33,460 bases of DNA from Candidatus Iainarchaeum sp. (GCA_012799645.1 JAAZKV010000011.1:1-33460); one strand, 5' to 3'. Numbered from the stretch's first letter, positions 15,791-24,108 are shown. Notes: generated by a model not told the origin, from the letters alone. Translations and numbers: made by a program.

Positions 15791-16435
15791 ATGAAAAATG
15801 AATCAATAATTCAAGTTATTCAAAAAATGGTTCAAGAGGGCCAATCGAGAGAAAAAATTGTTTCAACTCTTAAAGATCTAGGAGTTAATGATGAGCAAGC
15901 AAAAAAATTATTGTTGATTGCTGAAGCAGATACTTTTACTTTACTAAAAAAAGAAATAAATTCAATGGTTAGAGAAGAATTTTCAAATAATAAAAAAGAT
16001 TTTGACAATTTGATTCGCAGTGAATTAAAAAAAATTGAGGATAATGAAAAAGAAAGAGTGGAACAAGTTGCGTTGGCTCAATTGGGTCAAGTTGAAAAAG
16101 ATGTTCTTGATAAAACAAAAGCTTTTGAAACAAGAGTTAATGAGGTGGTGGGGTCTTCACAAAAAACTGTGGGTATGGTAAAAATTGCTCTTGATTCTGT
16201 TCACGAAAAACTATCACAAGTTGAGCTTGACATAGAACAAATAAAAGTTCATAAGTACAGAAAAAAAACAATGTTATTTTCTTACGGGTTTTTGGTTTTA
16301 GGTCTTTTAATATTACTATTTTCGTTCGGTTTATTTGTAGTAAAACTCAATGAACTTGATCTTCAACAAATGCTCATAATTGGTCTCGCAATGCTTACAA
16401 GCATAGTGTTTATGTTTGCTTCAATAGTGAGTTAA
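15791..16435 (+). CDS. Coiled-coil protein with two C-terminal membrane helices
   Basis: 214 residues from the ATG at 15791; a TTG at 15773 would add six residues read from a GT-rich spacer. Residues about 10-45 look like a small helical domain (QKMVQEGQSREKIVSTLKDLGVNDEQAKKLL, a UBA/CUE-like pattern). Residues about 50-155 are charged coiled coil. Two hydrophobic helices follow at about 160-182 and 190-212. The bulk should be cytoplasmic. It follows the stator-like gene on the same strand and may link the membrane to cytoplasmic pilus parts. Function not known. Confidence 0.78.
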   Translation: MKNESIIQVIQKMVQEGQSREKIVSTLKDLGVNDEQAKKLLLIAEADTFTLLKKEINSMVREEFSNNKKDFDNLIRSELKKIEDNEKERVEQVALAQLGQVEKDVLDKTKAFETRVNEVVGSSQKTVGMVKIALDSVHEKLSQVELDIEQIKVHKYRKKTMLFSYGFLVLGLLILLFSFGLFVVKLNELDLQQMLIIGLAMLTSIVFMFASIVS

Positions 16436-16710
16436 AGTTTAGTGCGGAGTTAAGTTTTTGGTTTTTCTCATTGGGGGGTGGATTTTTTGGCTTTTAAACA
16501 AATCAAAAATAATGTTGTTCAAATAAAGAGTTATTTAAAGGGTTATTTTTTTAGTTTTTTTGAATTTTTTTAAAAATTTTAATGCTTTTTTATATCTTTT
16601 TTTATCTTTTTTGAACATTTTTAGTAATTTTTGTAATAACCAATGCCTTTATATTTTATCCGTTTTAGATAATATTTACTAATTTAATAGGGTGTTTAGG
16701 GGTTATTTGT
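16436..16710 (+). other. T-rich spacer with promoter of the histone-fold gene
   Basis: This 275-bp gap holds poly-T tracts at 16540-16620. A TATA-like element, CCTTTATATTTTA at 16646-16658, is placed to start a transcript near 16680. GGGG at 16698-16701 may serve as a weak ribosome-binding site. I see no gene in it. Confidence 0.5.
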
Positions 16711-17532
16711 ATGACTAGTATTGAGGCAAGAACTAAAGAAGTTAATGAAATTGTTGAAGATATTAAAGAAATTGATGAAAAGATTGATGAAGTAAATGAT
16801 GAAGAATTGGATAAAGAGTTTGATGAAGAAAATGAAGAAAATGAAGAAGTTGCTGTGGATAGTGGTGCAGGGGCCGAGAATAAATTGCCTTTTCCTAGGG
16901 CTACAATAACTAACCTTATTAGAAAAAATGTTTCAAAAGGTAAGCAAATTAAGGGCACTGTTAAGGATGAAATGAATATTTGGGTTGATTCTTTAATAGA
17001 AAAAATAACCAAAAAAATGGATTCTCAACCGTATACCTTTGTTAATTATGATATGTTAAAAGAAGCAATTGGTCCTTATGAAGGAATGAAAAATTTGAAC
17101 GAACAAAGGGTTGAACTTTTAACAAAAATTAATTCTATCAAAACTCAGTGTGATGAAGTTATTGCAAAAATTGATTCTGATGCAAAGTCAAACACTGTTT
17201 CATTAAATATTAATAATACTGATTTGCCTTTTCCAAAAGCTACAATAACTAACAAAATTAGACAAAATCTTTCACCAGGAAAAACAATTAAAGGTCCTGT
17301 TAAAAGAGGATTGAATGTTTGGCTTGGGGGGATTGTTGAAAGAGTGTCAAAAAAAATGGATTCATATAATTATCCTTACATTGATAGAAGTATGTTCAAA
17401 GAAGCGATTGAACCATATGATACAATAACAGAAATTGAATTGGAGAAAGAAAGAATAATTCAACAAATGCAATCAATGAAAACAATTTGTGATATACTTT
17501 CTTTAGAAATTGATAGAAAATTTAAATTATAG
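16711..17532 (+). CDS. Tandem histone-fold protein with coiled coils
   Basis: 273 residues. The first 57 residues are acidic. Two internal repeats follow. Each starts LPFP[RK]ATITN-IR (about 59 and 172), has a long central helix (about 83-104 and 196-217), then a third helix ending MLKEAI or MFKEAI (about 114-120 and 227-233). Each is followed by a coiled coil (about 122-157 and 234-268). The helix-strand-helix-strand-helix order and the LPF start match archaeal histones such as HMfB. Histone folds joined to coiled coils have been described in DPANN genomes as coiled-coil histones. Two folds on one chain would make a built-in dimer. DNA binding is inferred; Lys/Arg are frequent in the folds. 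Own promoter upstream. Confidence 0.78.
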   Translation: MTSIEARTKEVNEIVEDIKEIDEKIDEVNDEELDKEFDEENEENEEVAVDSGAGAENKLPFPRATITNLIRKNVSKGKQIKGTVKDEMNIWVDSLIEKITKKMDSQPYTFVNYDMLKEAIGPYEGMKNLNEQRVELLTKINSIKTQCDEVIAKIDSDAKSNTVSLNINNTDLPFPKATITNKIRQNLSPGKTIKGPVKRGLNVWLGGIVERVSKKMDSYNYPYIDRSMFKEAIEPYDTITEIELEKERIIQQMQSMKTICDILSLEIDRKFKL

Positions 17533-17705
17533 TTGCTCTGTCGAAATTGAGTAATCTAAAATTTGGGTTGTTGTTTTTATTTATTTTATTCCGCAGGATG
17601 CCCTTTTTGGGCATCGTGCTTCGTATTGCCCTGCCGAAACTGGGCAATTGATAGAAAATTTAAATTATAATTGCTCTGTCGAAACTGGGTAATTGTCAGA
17701 AAATT
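17511..17705. repeat. Hairpin repeat cluster with duplicated gene end
   Basis: Three 22-nt hairpins lie at 17533-17554, 17626-17647 and 17671-17692. Each has a 6-bp stem and the loop TG[TC]CGAAA[CT]T. The stems differ but still pair (TTGCTC/GAGTAA, TTGCCC/GGGCAA, TTGCTC/GGGTAA). The last codons of the histone-fold gene plus the first hairpin recur 138 bp downstream. Between them at 17593-17619 is an 11-bp GC-rich stem (GCAGGATGCCC, loop TTTTT, one mismatch). It resembles REP-type palindromic elements. Confidence 0.8.
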
Positions 17706-17749
17706 TAAAATTGCGATTTTTATAATTTAAATTGTGATTCAAATTTAAT

Positions 17750-18322
17750 TTATAATTTTAAATTCAATTTTTCTCTTATTTTTTTTGCAACTATTCCATG
17801 GGGGTTGTAGAAAAGAAAACTTTCAATTTGTCCAATGTTTTTTGTTTTATTGTTTTTTTTAAGGGTGGCTTTTTCAAAATCAATTATTGTTGGAAAAAAT
17901 TTTCGTTCACCATTAATTATTTTTTCTTGTACTAAAATATTTTTGCCCACTTGGAGTTGGTTGTGGCTTAAATTTATTTTATCAAGCAAAAACAATTGTT
18001 CATACAATTCTTTAATTAATTCGTAAAGTTCTTTTTTTGTAACATCATCAAATTTTTTTCCCAAAACAAAATCAAAAAGTTTTGTCCCGTTAATATGTTC
18101 CATTATTACATAATTTTTTTCAAAATTAATTTCTTCAATTTTTGGTCCTACTCCAACATTATTCGCGCGGATTAGCATTTTTCCTTCGCGCTGTGCAAGA
18201 TCTTTTCTTGGAGATTTTTCTCTAACTTCTTTTAACACAAATTTTTTTCCGTTTTTGTTTTCAATTAACCAAATGTATGAACTCCACCCTTTAGAGAGTT
18301 GGATAATTTTTTTACATTCCAT
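17750..18322 (-). CDS. Small protein-kinase-like protein
   Basis: 190 residues from the ATG at 18322; a GTG at 18331 would add three. Kinase-fold landmarks (numbered from the GTG) are a Gly/Ser-rich loop KGWSSYIW at 14-21, the ATP-lysine in FVLKEV (K34), a hinge-like IMEHINGTKL at 76-85, HNQL at 123-126 where the usual kinase has HxD, N131, and IIDFEKA at 149-155 with D151 as the metal-binding Asp. The loss of the catalytic Asp in the HNQL loop is shared by some archaeal atypical kinases (COG2112-like), as far as I recall. It lies 28 nt downstream of the CARF-HTH gene on the same strand, so the two are probably co-transcribed. Substrate unknown. Confidence 0.78.
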   Translation of the reverse strand: MECKKIIQLSKGWSSYIWLIENKNGKKFVLKEVREKSPRKDLAQREGKMLIRANNVGVGPKIEEINFEKNYVIMEHINGTKLFDFVLGKKFDDVTKKELYELIKELYEQLFLLDKINLSHNQLQVGKNILVQEKIINGERKFFPTIIDFEKATLKKNNKTKNIGQIESFLFYNPHGIVAKKIREKLNLKL

Positions 18323-18350
18323 AAATTTCACAAATGTGTTTGAATTGAAT

Positions 18351-19145
18351 TTAATTGAAAGGGTGTTCGTTTTCTATTTTTTTTATTTTTAGTTTGGTTT
18401 GTTTTGGATCAATTGGGCGTTTGTTTTTTAGAGTGGTTTTAAGAAAACTTCCTGTGGGAGTGAGAGAAATTAAAAGTTCTTTTTGTTTTACTTCCATTTC
18501 TATTAAATTTTTTTCTTTAAGTTTTTTTAAATTATAAAATAATCCTGATTTTAGTTGTTTCATTTTATCAGGGTTTAGTTTAATGTTTTTGTTTTTAGCG
18601 AATTCTTTTGTTAATTGAGTAAAAGTTTTTTGGTTTTTTTCTAAAAGCAAAATTAGTTCTTTTTGTTTTTTTGCAGGGAGTGCGATTTTGCTTAAATTTA
18701 TTGAAGGGAGATCTACAAGCGCACGAGCTCCTGTTGTGATTATTTCTCCAGGGTGAGTGTATTGGGTTGGGATTACATAAAATAATTTTATTGGATAGTA
18801 TTGTGCTGCAAGCATCATTGACATTTTTAGGATAGTGGTTCCTGAAGAAATATTGACATTGATTTCATCATATTCTTTTGATAGTTTTTCAAGAAGGGCG
18901 GTTGTTTTTTCAATACATTCTTCAAGATTGTGAAAATCAAACAACATAATTTCATAATCAATAATTTGTTTTAGTGATTCCCCAATTTTTTCGGCAATGC
19001 TTGTTGTTGCTTCTCCCCATTTCTCATCATGGGATTTTTGAGAATCAGAAGAAATAAAAATCACTTTATTTGGGGGTTTTTGTTTAATCCCATAAATAAA
19101 TCTGTCAAACTCCCAACCCATTAAAATTATTTGAACTGACTTCAT
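18351..19145 (-). CDS. CARF-domain winged-helix regulator
   Basis: 264 residues. Residues 1-150 form a CARF-type Rossmann domain: VQIILMGWEFDRFIYG at the start and INVNISSGTTILKMSMMLAAQYY at about 95-117, whose SSGTT is the ligand-loop motif of this superfamily. Residues about 160-235 look like a winged helix (TFTQLTKEFAKN, SGLFYNLKKLKEKNLIEME, ELLISLTPTGS). The architecture matches Csa3-like and DUF6293-type archaeal regulators. CARF domains bind cyclic oligoadenylates or related nucleotides in type III CRISPR signalling. No cas gene or array is in this window, so it may sense another nucleotide or act with distant loci. The kinase-like gene follows 28 nt downstream. Confidence 0.83.
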   Translation of the reverse strand: MKSVQIILMGWEFDRFIYGIKQKPPNKVIFISSDSQKSHDEKWGEATTSIAEKIGESLKQIIDYEIMLFDFHNLEECIEKTTALLEKLSKEYDEINVNISSGTTILKMSMMLAAQYYPIKLFYVIPTQYTHPGEIITTGARALVDLPSINLSKIALPAKKQKELILLLEKNQKTFTQLTKEFAKNKNIKLNPDKMKQLKSGLFYNLKKLKEKNLIEMEVKQKELLISLTPTGSFLKTTLKNKRPIDPKQTKLKIKKIENEHPFN

Positions 19146-19315
19146 AAAATATCGCCAAAATCAAAAACAATAAAATTACATTAAATTTTTTAAATTTTTT
19201 AAATTATGTTAAATTACACTAAAATTACATTAAAAATTGCACTAAAAATGATATTAAAATATTTTTAAATCATATTAATTAATTTTTAATATACAAAATA
19301 TTTTTTCAATAATGC

Positions 19316-19330
19316 TTTTATATATATCTA
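19316..19330 (+). promoter_or_regulatory. TATA box of a probably leaderless regulator gene
   Basis: TTTTATATATATCTA lies 14-28 bp before the ATG at 19344. At the usual archaeal distance, transcription would start at or next to the ATG. Confidence 0.65.
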
Positions 19331-19343
19331 GGCATATTATTAG

Positions 19344-19700
19344 ATGCAAAAATTTCTTGATTTTAATTTCAAAAATATTAGTGTTCTTGATTTAAAAGAT
19401 CCTGTTTTTAGTGAGCTTTCCTCTTCTTCTGTTAGGGAACAAATTGTTTCTTTGATTGGTTTTCAACCAGGGTTGTCTTGTATTCAATTAACCAAAATAA
19501 TTAATTCTTTTAGAGAGAAAAAGGTGACAAATCAAGCTGTTTTTCACTTGTTGAATGAACTTTGTGCTGATGGGGTTTTGTTGAAGAAGGATAGGAAATA
19601 TTTTGTTAATCGTGAGTGGATTTCTAAACTAAAAAACACTATTTGTGAAATAGAAGAAAAATTATCCGGTTCGCAAGAACAAGTAATTATTCTTTGTTAA
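19344..19700 (+). CDS. Winged-helix transcriptional regulator
   Basis: 118 residues. The segment VREQIVSLIGFQPGLSCIQLTKIINSFREKKVTNQAVFHLLNELCADGVLLKKDRKYFVNREW (about 30-92) has the helix pattern and wing of an ArsR/TrmB-type winged helix. A short C-terminal helix follows and could dimerise. It is divergent from the CARF-HTH gene across 198 bp of AT-rich repeats and upstream of the thermosome. Its target is unknown; the thermosome promoter about 240 bp downstream is one possibility. The call on fold is fairly safe. Confidence 0.8.
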   Translation: MQKFLDFNFKNISVLDLKDPVFSELSSSSVREQIVSLIGFQPGLSCIQLTKIINSFREKKVTNQAVFHLLNELCADGVLLKKDRKYFVNREWISKLKNTICEIEEKLSGSQEQVIILC

Positions 19701-20015
19701 TTTTTTTGTTAGTATTTTTTGTTAATTTTTGTATTAGTGTTTTTCTGTGTTGGCAAGTAATATTTTTTTGTCAGAATTTTTTTGTCAAAGTTTTTTTGTT
19801 AGTGTTTTTTTGTTTTTGTTTTGTATTTTTGTTATTATTTTTTTTTGTTATTTTATTTTTTTATTTATTAGTGGTTTTTTTCATTATTTTTTCATTATTT
19901 GAATTTATTTTGTTCTCTTTTTTTGCGTTCCACAAGCTTTATATAACTTTTTTTGGAGTATTATTTTAGTGTTGACTAATTGTTTTGAATTATTTTTACT
20001 AAGGGGGATTATAGT
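19701..20015 (+). other. T-rich spacer with thermosome promoter
   Basis: This 315-bp gap is dominated by TTTTTTGTTAGT-like degenerate repeats up to about 19920. It holds the thermosome TATA box at 19936-19946 and GGGGG at 20003-20007. A Phe-rich open frame across it (19694-19969) is a composition artefact, in my reading. Confidence 0.6.
19936..19946 (+). promoter_or_regulatory. TATA box of the thermosome gene
   Basis: GCTTTATATAA lies about 70-80 bp before the ATG at 20016, giving a leader of roughly 48 nt that includes a GGGGGATT ribosome-binding-like site. Confidence 0.65.
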
Positions 20016-21647
20016 ATGGCTGAAAATGGACAAGATAATGCTTTCATGGGTGAGGGCACAAAAAGAACCAGAGGAAAGGATGCTCAAAGAATGAATATTT
20101 TGATTGCACGAGCGGTGGCTCATGCAGTAAAAACAACTCTTGGTCCTAAAGGAATGGACAAAATGATTGTTGATGATTTGGGGGATGTTACTATCTCTAA
20201 TGATGGGGCAACTATTTTATCAGAAATGGCGATTGAACACCCTGTTGGAAAAATGATGGTTGATGTTGCAAAAACTCAAGATAAAGAAGTTGGGGATGGA
20301 ACAACATCAGCAGTGGTGTTAGCTGGAACTTTTTTAGAGAAAGCAGAAAAATTAATTGATGATTCAATTCATCCAAGTGTAATAATTAATGGGTACAGAA
20401 TGGCTGCTCAAAAATCAAAAGAATTTTACACAGAGATCGCTGACCCGATTGATTTTTCTGATAAAAAATTAATTAAAACAGTAGCACTGACTTCAATGAC
20501 TGGTAAAGCTGCAGAATCATCAGAAGTATTAGCTGATATTGTGGTTAATGCTGTTACTTCAGTTGTTGATAATGTTGACAAAAAAATGATTATTAATGAA
20601 GATAATATAAAACTTGAAAAAAAAACAGGGGGATCACTAAAAGATACTCAACTTGTGAGTGGAATTGTTATTGACAAAGAAATTGTTCATTCTGCAATGC
20701 CAAGAAATATTGCTGATGCAAAAATCGCTTTGCTTGATTTGGCTCTTGAAGTGAGAGAACCAGAGAGTGATGCAAAAATTGAGATCAATACTCCTGAACA
20801 ACTTCAAGCATTTATTGATGAGGAAGAAAGACAACTAAAACAAATGGTTACACAAATAAAAAATGCTGGGGCTAATGTTGTGTTTACTCAAAAAGGAATT
20901 GATGATCTTGCACAACACTACTTGGCTAAAGAAAAAATCATTGCGGTGAGAAGAGTAAAAAAATCTGATATGGATGCACTAGCAAGAGCAACAGGAGCAA
21001 GTATTGTGACAAGCATTAAAGAACTAAATTCAAAAGATTTGGGGTACGCAGGAAAAGTTCTTGAAAGAAAAATTGCAGGGGACAATATGGTGTTTGTGGA
21101 AGGGTGCAAAAACCCAAAAAGTGTATCAATCCTAATAAGAGGGGGAACAGAACACGTAGTTGATGAAGCAGAAAGAGCACTAGTTGATTCAATTGGAGCA
21201 GTGGCTTCAGCAATTGAAATGGGAAAAATACTAGTGGGGGCAGGTTCTTGCGAAATAGAAGTTGCAATGAAATTAAGAGATTATGCAAAAACTGTTGGAG
21301 GAAGAGAACAACTAGCAATAGAAGCATTCGCTGAAGCACTAGAAATAATTCCTAGAACACTAGCAGAAACAGCAGGAATGGATCCAATAGACACTCTAGT
21401 AAATTTGAGAAGTATGCACACAAAAAAAGACGGAAAATATGTTGGGGTAAATGTATACAAATCAAAAGTAGAGGATATGAAAAACGCAAAAGTGCTAGAA
21501 CCACTAAAAGTAAAAACCCAAGCAATAGATTCAGCAAGTGAAGTAGCAGAAATGATACTAAGAATTGATGACATAATTTTAGGATCATCAAAAGCAAAAA
21601 TGCAACCAGGAATGGGCGGAATGGGCCCAAACGGAATGGAAATGTAA
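20016..21647 (+). CDS. thsA: Thermosome subunit (group II chaperonin)
   Basis: 543 residues, the usual length. Hallmarks are [29 protein letters not shown] at about 41-69, [13 protein letters not shown] at about 91-103 with the catalytic Asp of GDGTT, a helical-protrusion apical domain at about 215-370, [16 protein letters not shown] at about 374-389, [10 protein letters not shown] at about 408-417, and a flexible [10 protein letters not shown] tail ending in the Met-rich motif of archaeal subunits. It forms double-ring cages that fold proteins using ATP. A GGGGG site lies 8 nt before the ATG and a strong hairpin terminator follows. Leucine codons shift from TTA/CTT/TTG to mostly CTA in the last third. 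The alpha/beta assignment cannot be made from one gene, so the symbol is generic. Confidence 0.97.
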   Translation: MAENGQDNAFMGEGTKRTRGKDAQRMNILIARAVAHAVKTTLGPKGMDKMIVDDLGDVTISNDGATILSEMAIEHPVGKMMVDVAKTQDKEVGDGTTSAVVLAGTFLEKAEKLIDDSIHPSVIINGYRMAAQKSKEFYTEIADPIDFSDKKLIKTVALTSMTGKAAESSEVLADIVVNAVTSVVDNVDKKMIINEDNIKLEKKTGGSLKDTQLVSGIVIDKEIVHSAMPRNIADAKIALLDLALEVREPESDAKIEINTPEQLQAFIDEEERQLKQMVTQIKNAGANVVFTQKGIDDLAQHYLAKEKIIAVRRVKKSDMDALARATGASIVTSIKELNSKDLGYAGKVLERKIAGDNMVFVEGCKNPKSVSILIRGGTEHVVDEAERALVDSIGAVASAIEMGKILVGAGSCEIEVAMKLRDYAKTVGGREQLAIEAFAEALEIIPRTLAETAGMDPIDTLVNLRSMHTKKDGKYVGVNVYKSKVEDMKNAKVLEPLKVKTQAIDSASEVAEMILRIDDIILGSSKAKMQPGMGGMGPNGMEM

Positions 21648-21667
21648 ATTCCAAAAAACTATTGAGG

Positions 21668-21701
21668 AATAATTGAGCTCTCCTTTTAGAGTTCAATTAT
21701 T
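21668..21701 (+). terminator. Hairpin terminator after the thermosome gene
   Basis: A stem of about 14 bp (AATTGAGCTCT with AGAGTTCAATT plus flanking A/T pairs, one G-T wobble, 6-nt loop) is followed by a T-rich tract. It begins 21 nt after the stop codon. Confidence 0.75.
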
Positions 21702-21877
21702 TTAATTTTTTTATTTTTGTTTTTTTTTTCATTTTATTTTATTTCTTCTGTTTTAATTAATTTTGTTTTTTGATTTTTCTGTTTTATTTTTTTTATTAAA
21801 CTAAAAATTAATTTAATTAAATTCGCCCAAATTATTATAGCGTAATTTGTTGGACACTTTTTTGAGCCAACTAAAAA

Positions 21878-21910
21878 CCATTGTTGGAACCATTGTTGGA
21901 ACCATTGTTT
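21878..21910 (+). repeat. 12-bp tandem repeat upstream of guanylate kinase
   Basis: CCATTGTTGGAA occurs two and two-thirds times. It is in an open frame with the kinase gene (TIVG units) but lies upstream of the likely ATG. Confidence 0.75.
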
Positions 21911-21987
21911 TTCCATTGCACTTTTTTAGAAATGTTGGTTTCATTTTTGACAATATTGTTTTTATTCTCTTCTTCTCTATTTGTTTT

Positions 21988-22701
21988 ATGGTTTTGAAAA
22001 AAAAAGTAAAGAAAGTGAATTGTAAGAAAAAAATTGAGAATAAAATTGGTCAAAAAAATATTCCAAAAAATATTCCAAAAAATATTCCAAAAAATGTTAT
22101 AAAAAATGTTACAAAAAATATTGCAAAAAAGAAGGGGCGTGTTTTTGTAATAACTGGCCCTTCGGGAGTGGGTAAAACTTCTGTTGCTGTTGGTGTTATG
22201 AAGGATCTTAAGAGTAAATTCAAAAGGGTAATAACTTGTACTACTAGAGCTCCGCGTGTGGGTGAAAAAAATGATGTTGATTATCATTTTTTATCAAAAA
22301 GCGAGTTTGAAAAATTACTAAAAAATAATGCTTTTTTTGAGTGGGCCAAAGTTTATGATAATTATTATGGTTCGTTAAAAAAAGAAATTAATGCTGTGGT
22401 TAATTCTGGTAAAAATGTTTTATTAGTAACTGATAATCAGGGGGCAATTTCTATTCAAGAAAAAAATAAAGGGGTGGTAACAATTTTTATTAAACCTCCA
22501 ACAATTGATGATTTGCGTGCTCGTTTAGAAAAAAGGGGAAAAGATACTCCTGAAGTGATTGATAAAAGAATTTCACTCGCAACAAATGAAATAAAACAAA
22601 TGGGGTTATTTAATTTTGTAGTAGTAAATGATGTGTTGAGTGATGCAATAGTTGAAACAAAAAACATTATTTTGAATAGATCTAAAAAAGTTCAAAGTTA
22701 A
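21988..22701 (+). CDS. gmk: Guanylate kinase, bacterial type, with repetitive basic tail
   Basis: 237 residues from the ATG at 21988. It phosphorylates GMP to GDP with ATP. The catalytic core starts near residue 50: P-loop GPSGVGKT (57-64), CTTRAPRVGEKNDVDYHF (84-101) with the GMP-binding Arg and Tyr, YDNYYGSLKKEI, and the lid segment RLEKRGKD followed by R in IDKRISLA. Residues 22-48 are a K-N-[IV]-x tetrapeptide repeat from a 12-bp tandem repeat. A TTG at 21847 would add 47 residues including a hydrophobic stretch; a membrane-anchored form would be odd, so I prefer the ATG. Gmk of this type is widespread in bacteria and patchy in archaea, so transfer is possible. Confidence 0.9.
   Translation: MVLKKKVKKVNCKKKIENKIGQKNIPKNIPKNIPKNVIKNVTKNIAKKKGRVFVITGPSGVGKTSVAVGVMKDLKSKFKRVITCTTRAPRVGEKNDVDYHFLSKSEFEKLLKNNAFFEWAKVYDNYYGSLKKEINAVVNSGKNVLLVTDNQGAISIQEKNKGVVTIFIKPPTIDDLRARLEKRGKDTPEVIDKRISLATNEIKQMGLFNFVVVNDVLSDAIVETKNIILNRSKKVQS
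22052..22125 (+). repeat. 12-bp tandem repeat in the guanylate kinase gene
   Basis: Three near-perfect AAAAAATATTCC units are followed by three variants (AAAAAATGTTAT, AAAAAATGTTAC, AAAAAATATTGC). They encode K-N-I-P and K-N-V-x. Confidence 0.9.
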
Positions 22702-22809
22702 TATATTTGAAAAAATTTAATAAATTTGAAGAAATTTGAAAAAATTTTGGAATTAAAAACAATTAAATAGGATGAAATTCATAGTATTAGAGTTTGAGGT
22801 GTGATTTTT

Positions 22810-23457
22810 ATGATGGGAGTTGTTTCTGAAGTATTTGCAAATTATTACACTGCTTTTGTTAATTCAATTCCTGTGCTTACTTTTGTTTTTGTGTTAGTTG
22901 TTATTGGTTATTTGTTTGGACTTCTTGTAAAATTTTTGGCTATTAGTTTACTAAAATATGTTGGTCTTGATGATTGGTTTGAAAATCAAAACCTTTTAGC
23001 AGCGCTTGGAAATAGGGATTTGTCAGAAATTATTGGATCAATTTTAAAGTGGTATGTGTTTTTTATTTTCCTAAAACAAGCAGTGGAATTAATTAATTTA
23101 TTTACTATACAAGAAATGCTTGGTTTTTGGATAAGTTTTATCCTAACTCTAATTGCGGCATTTGTTGTGCTTATATTTGGGATGATTGTTGGTAGGTATG
23201 TAAGAAATGCGGTTGAGGCAACAAAAGTTGCTATGAAAAAAATGTTAGGGTTAGTTCTAGAACTAATGATAGTTTATGTATCTTTTGTAATGGGAATTAA
23301 AATGGTGGGACTTCCAACCCAACTATTAGAATACACATTTTTGATCGCAGTATTCGGAGCAGTGTTCGCAATGAGTTTAATGATGGGAATAGGGTTTGGA
23401 TTAGCACTAAAAGATGAAGCAAAAACAATAGTAAAAGAAATAAAAAAGAAAAAGTAA
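22810..23457 (+). CDS. Membrane protein with MscS-like TM helices
   Basis: 215 residues from the ATG at 22810; a GTG at 22801 would add three. Four to five hydrophobic segments lie at about 20-42, 72-90, 100-130, 143-163 and 172-200. The motif SLLKYVGLDDWFE and the paired pore-lining-like helices with Gly/Ala spacing resemble the conserved TM-helix family of mechanosensitive-channel relatives (PF05552-like) that lack the cytoplasmic MscS beta domain. The basic C-terminus (KEIKKKK) should be cytoplasmic. It may form a small channel. The last third of the gene is strikingly rich in A-ending codons. Confidence 0.75.
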   Translation: MMGVVSEVFANYYTAFVNSIPVLTFVFVLVVIGYLFGLLVKFLAISLLKYVGLDDWFENQNLLAALGNRDLSEIIGSILKWYVFFIFLKQAVELINLFTIQEMLGFWISFILTLIAAFVVLIFGMIVGRYVRNAVEATKVAMKKMLGLVLELMIVYVSFVMGIKMVGLPTQLLEYTFLIAVFGAVFAMSLMMGIGFGLALKDEAKTIVKEIKKKK

Positions 23458-23966
23458 AACAAATGTGGGAAAGCAAGAAAAGAAATGCGAAAATGTAAAC
23501 AAAGGAATACAAAAAGCTAAAAGAAGGAAAACAAGAAAGCGAATAAAGGAATAAAAAGCTGGTGTGGATAACGAGAAGGTAAGAAATAATTTTGAATAAT
23601 TAAAAAAAAAGAAAAATTAAATTCACAGTTTTTTCTAATTTTTTTAATTTTTTATTCAACCCTTTATTTTTTAAACTCTACTAGTTAATTGTTTTTTATG
23701 AATTCTAGAAGGGATTTAGCCATACTTGAATAATTTGCAAAATTCACTATTTTTAACAAAAATCATTTTTTTGAATTATTTTTTTCAATTATGTTCAATT
23801 AAGTTCTTTTTTAAATCTTCATTTACTAGAATTATTAGGGTTTACTATAATTGTTAGGAGTTAATTAAAAAAATTGGTTTTAAAAAATTAGTTGATTAAA
23901 AATTAGTTGATTAAAAATTAGTTGATTGAAAATTAGTTAATTAAAAATTAATTATTTGGGGTTTAT
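23458..23966. other. Gene-free spacer: purine-rich then AT-repeat
   Basis: Up to about 23590 the plus strand is purine-rich with a loosely repeated AAAGGAATA-AAAAGCT. The middle is plain AT-rich sequence. From about 23880 to 23950, AAAATTAGTTGATT recurs four times with drift and runs up to the tRNA. I find no convincing coding frame. Confidence 0.6.
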
Positions 23967-24041
23967 GGACGATTAGCTCAGCCTGGTTAGAGCATTAGTC
24001 TTATACACTAGGGGTCAGCGGTTCAAATCCGCTATCGTCCA
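23967..24041 (+). tRNA. tRNA-Ile (anticodon UAU)
   Basis: Acceptor GGACGAT/ATCGTCC (23967-23973 with 24034-24040), D stem GCTC/GAGC, anticodon stem TTAGT/ACTAG with loop CTTATAC giving anticodon TAT, T stem AGCGG/CCGCT with loop TTCAAAT, discriminator A at 24041. No intron and no encoded CCA. UAU reads AUA, the job most archaea give to a CAU tRNA with agmatidine. It lies 68 bp before ileS on the same strand. Confidence 0.94.
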
Positions 24042-24108
24042 TTTGATTTCAAAAAATAAAAAATGATTAGTAAATTATTAAAAATTATTTTTGGGTTTTG
24101 TGAGTAAT

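Noticed and set aside
19694-19969. 91-codon Phe/Leu/Val-rich open frame
   Set aside because: It follows from T-rich repeat sequence, has no plausible motif and covers the thermosome promoter.
21847-21987. N-terminal membrane extension of guanylate kinase from a TTG
   Set aside because: Needs a TTG start without a ribosome-binding site and reads through a 12-bp repeat; the ATG at 21988 is simpler. Not fully excluded.
23274-23512. Minus-strand frames at the end of the MscS-like gene
   Set aside because: They arise from antisense A-rich codons and purine-rich spacer and have no start signals.
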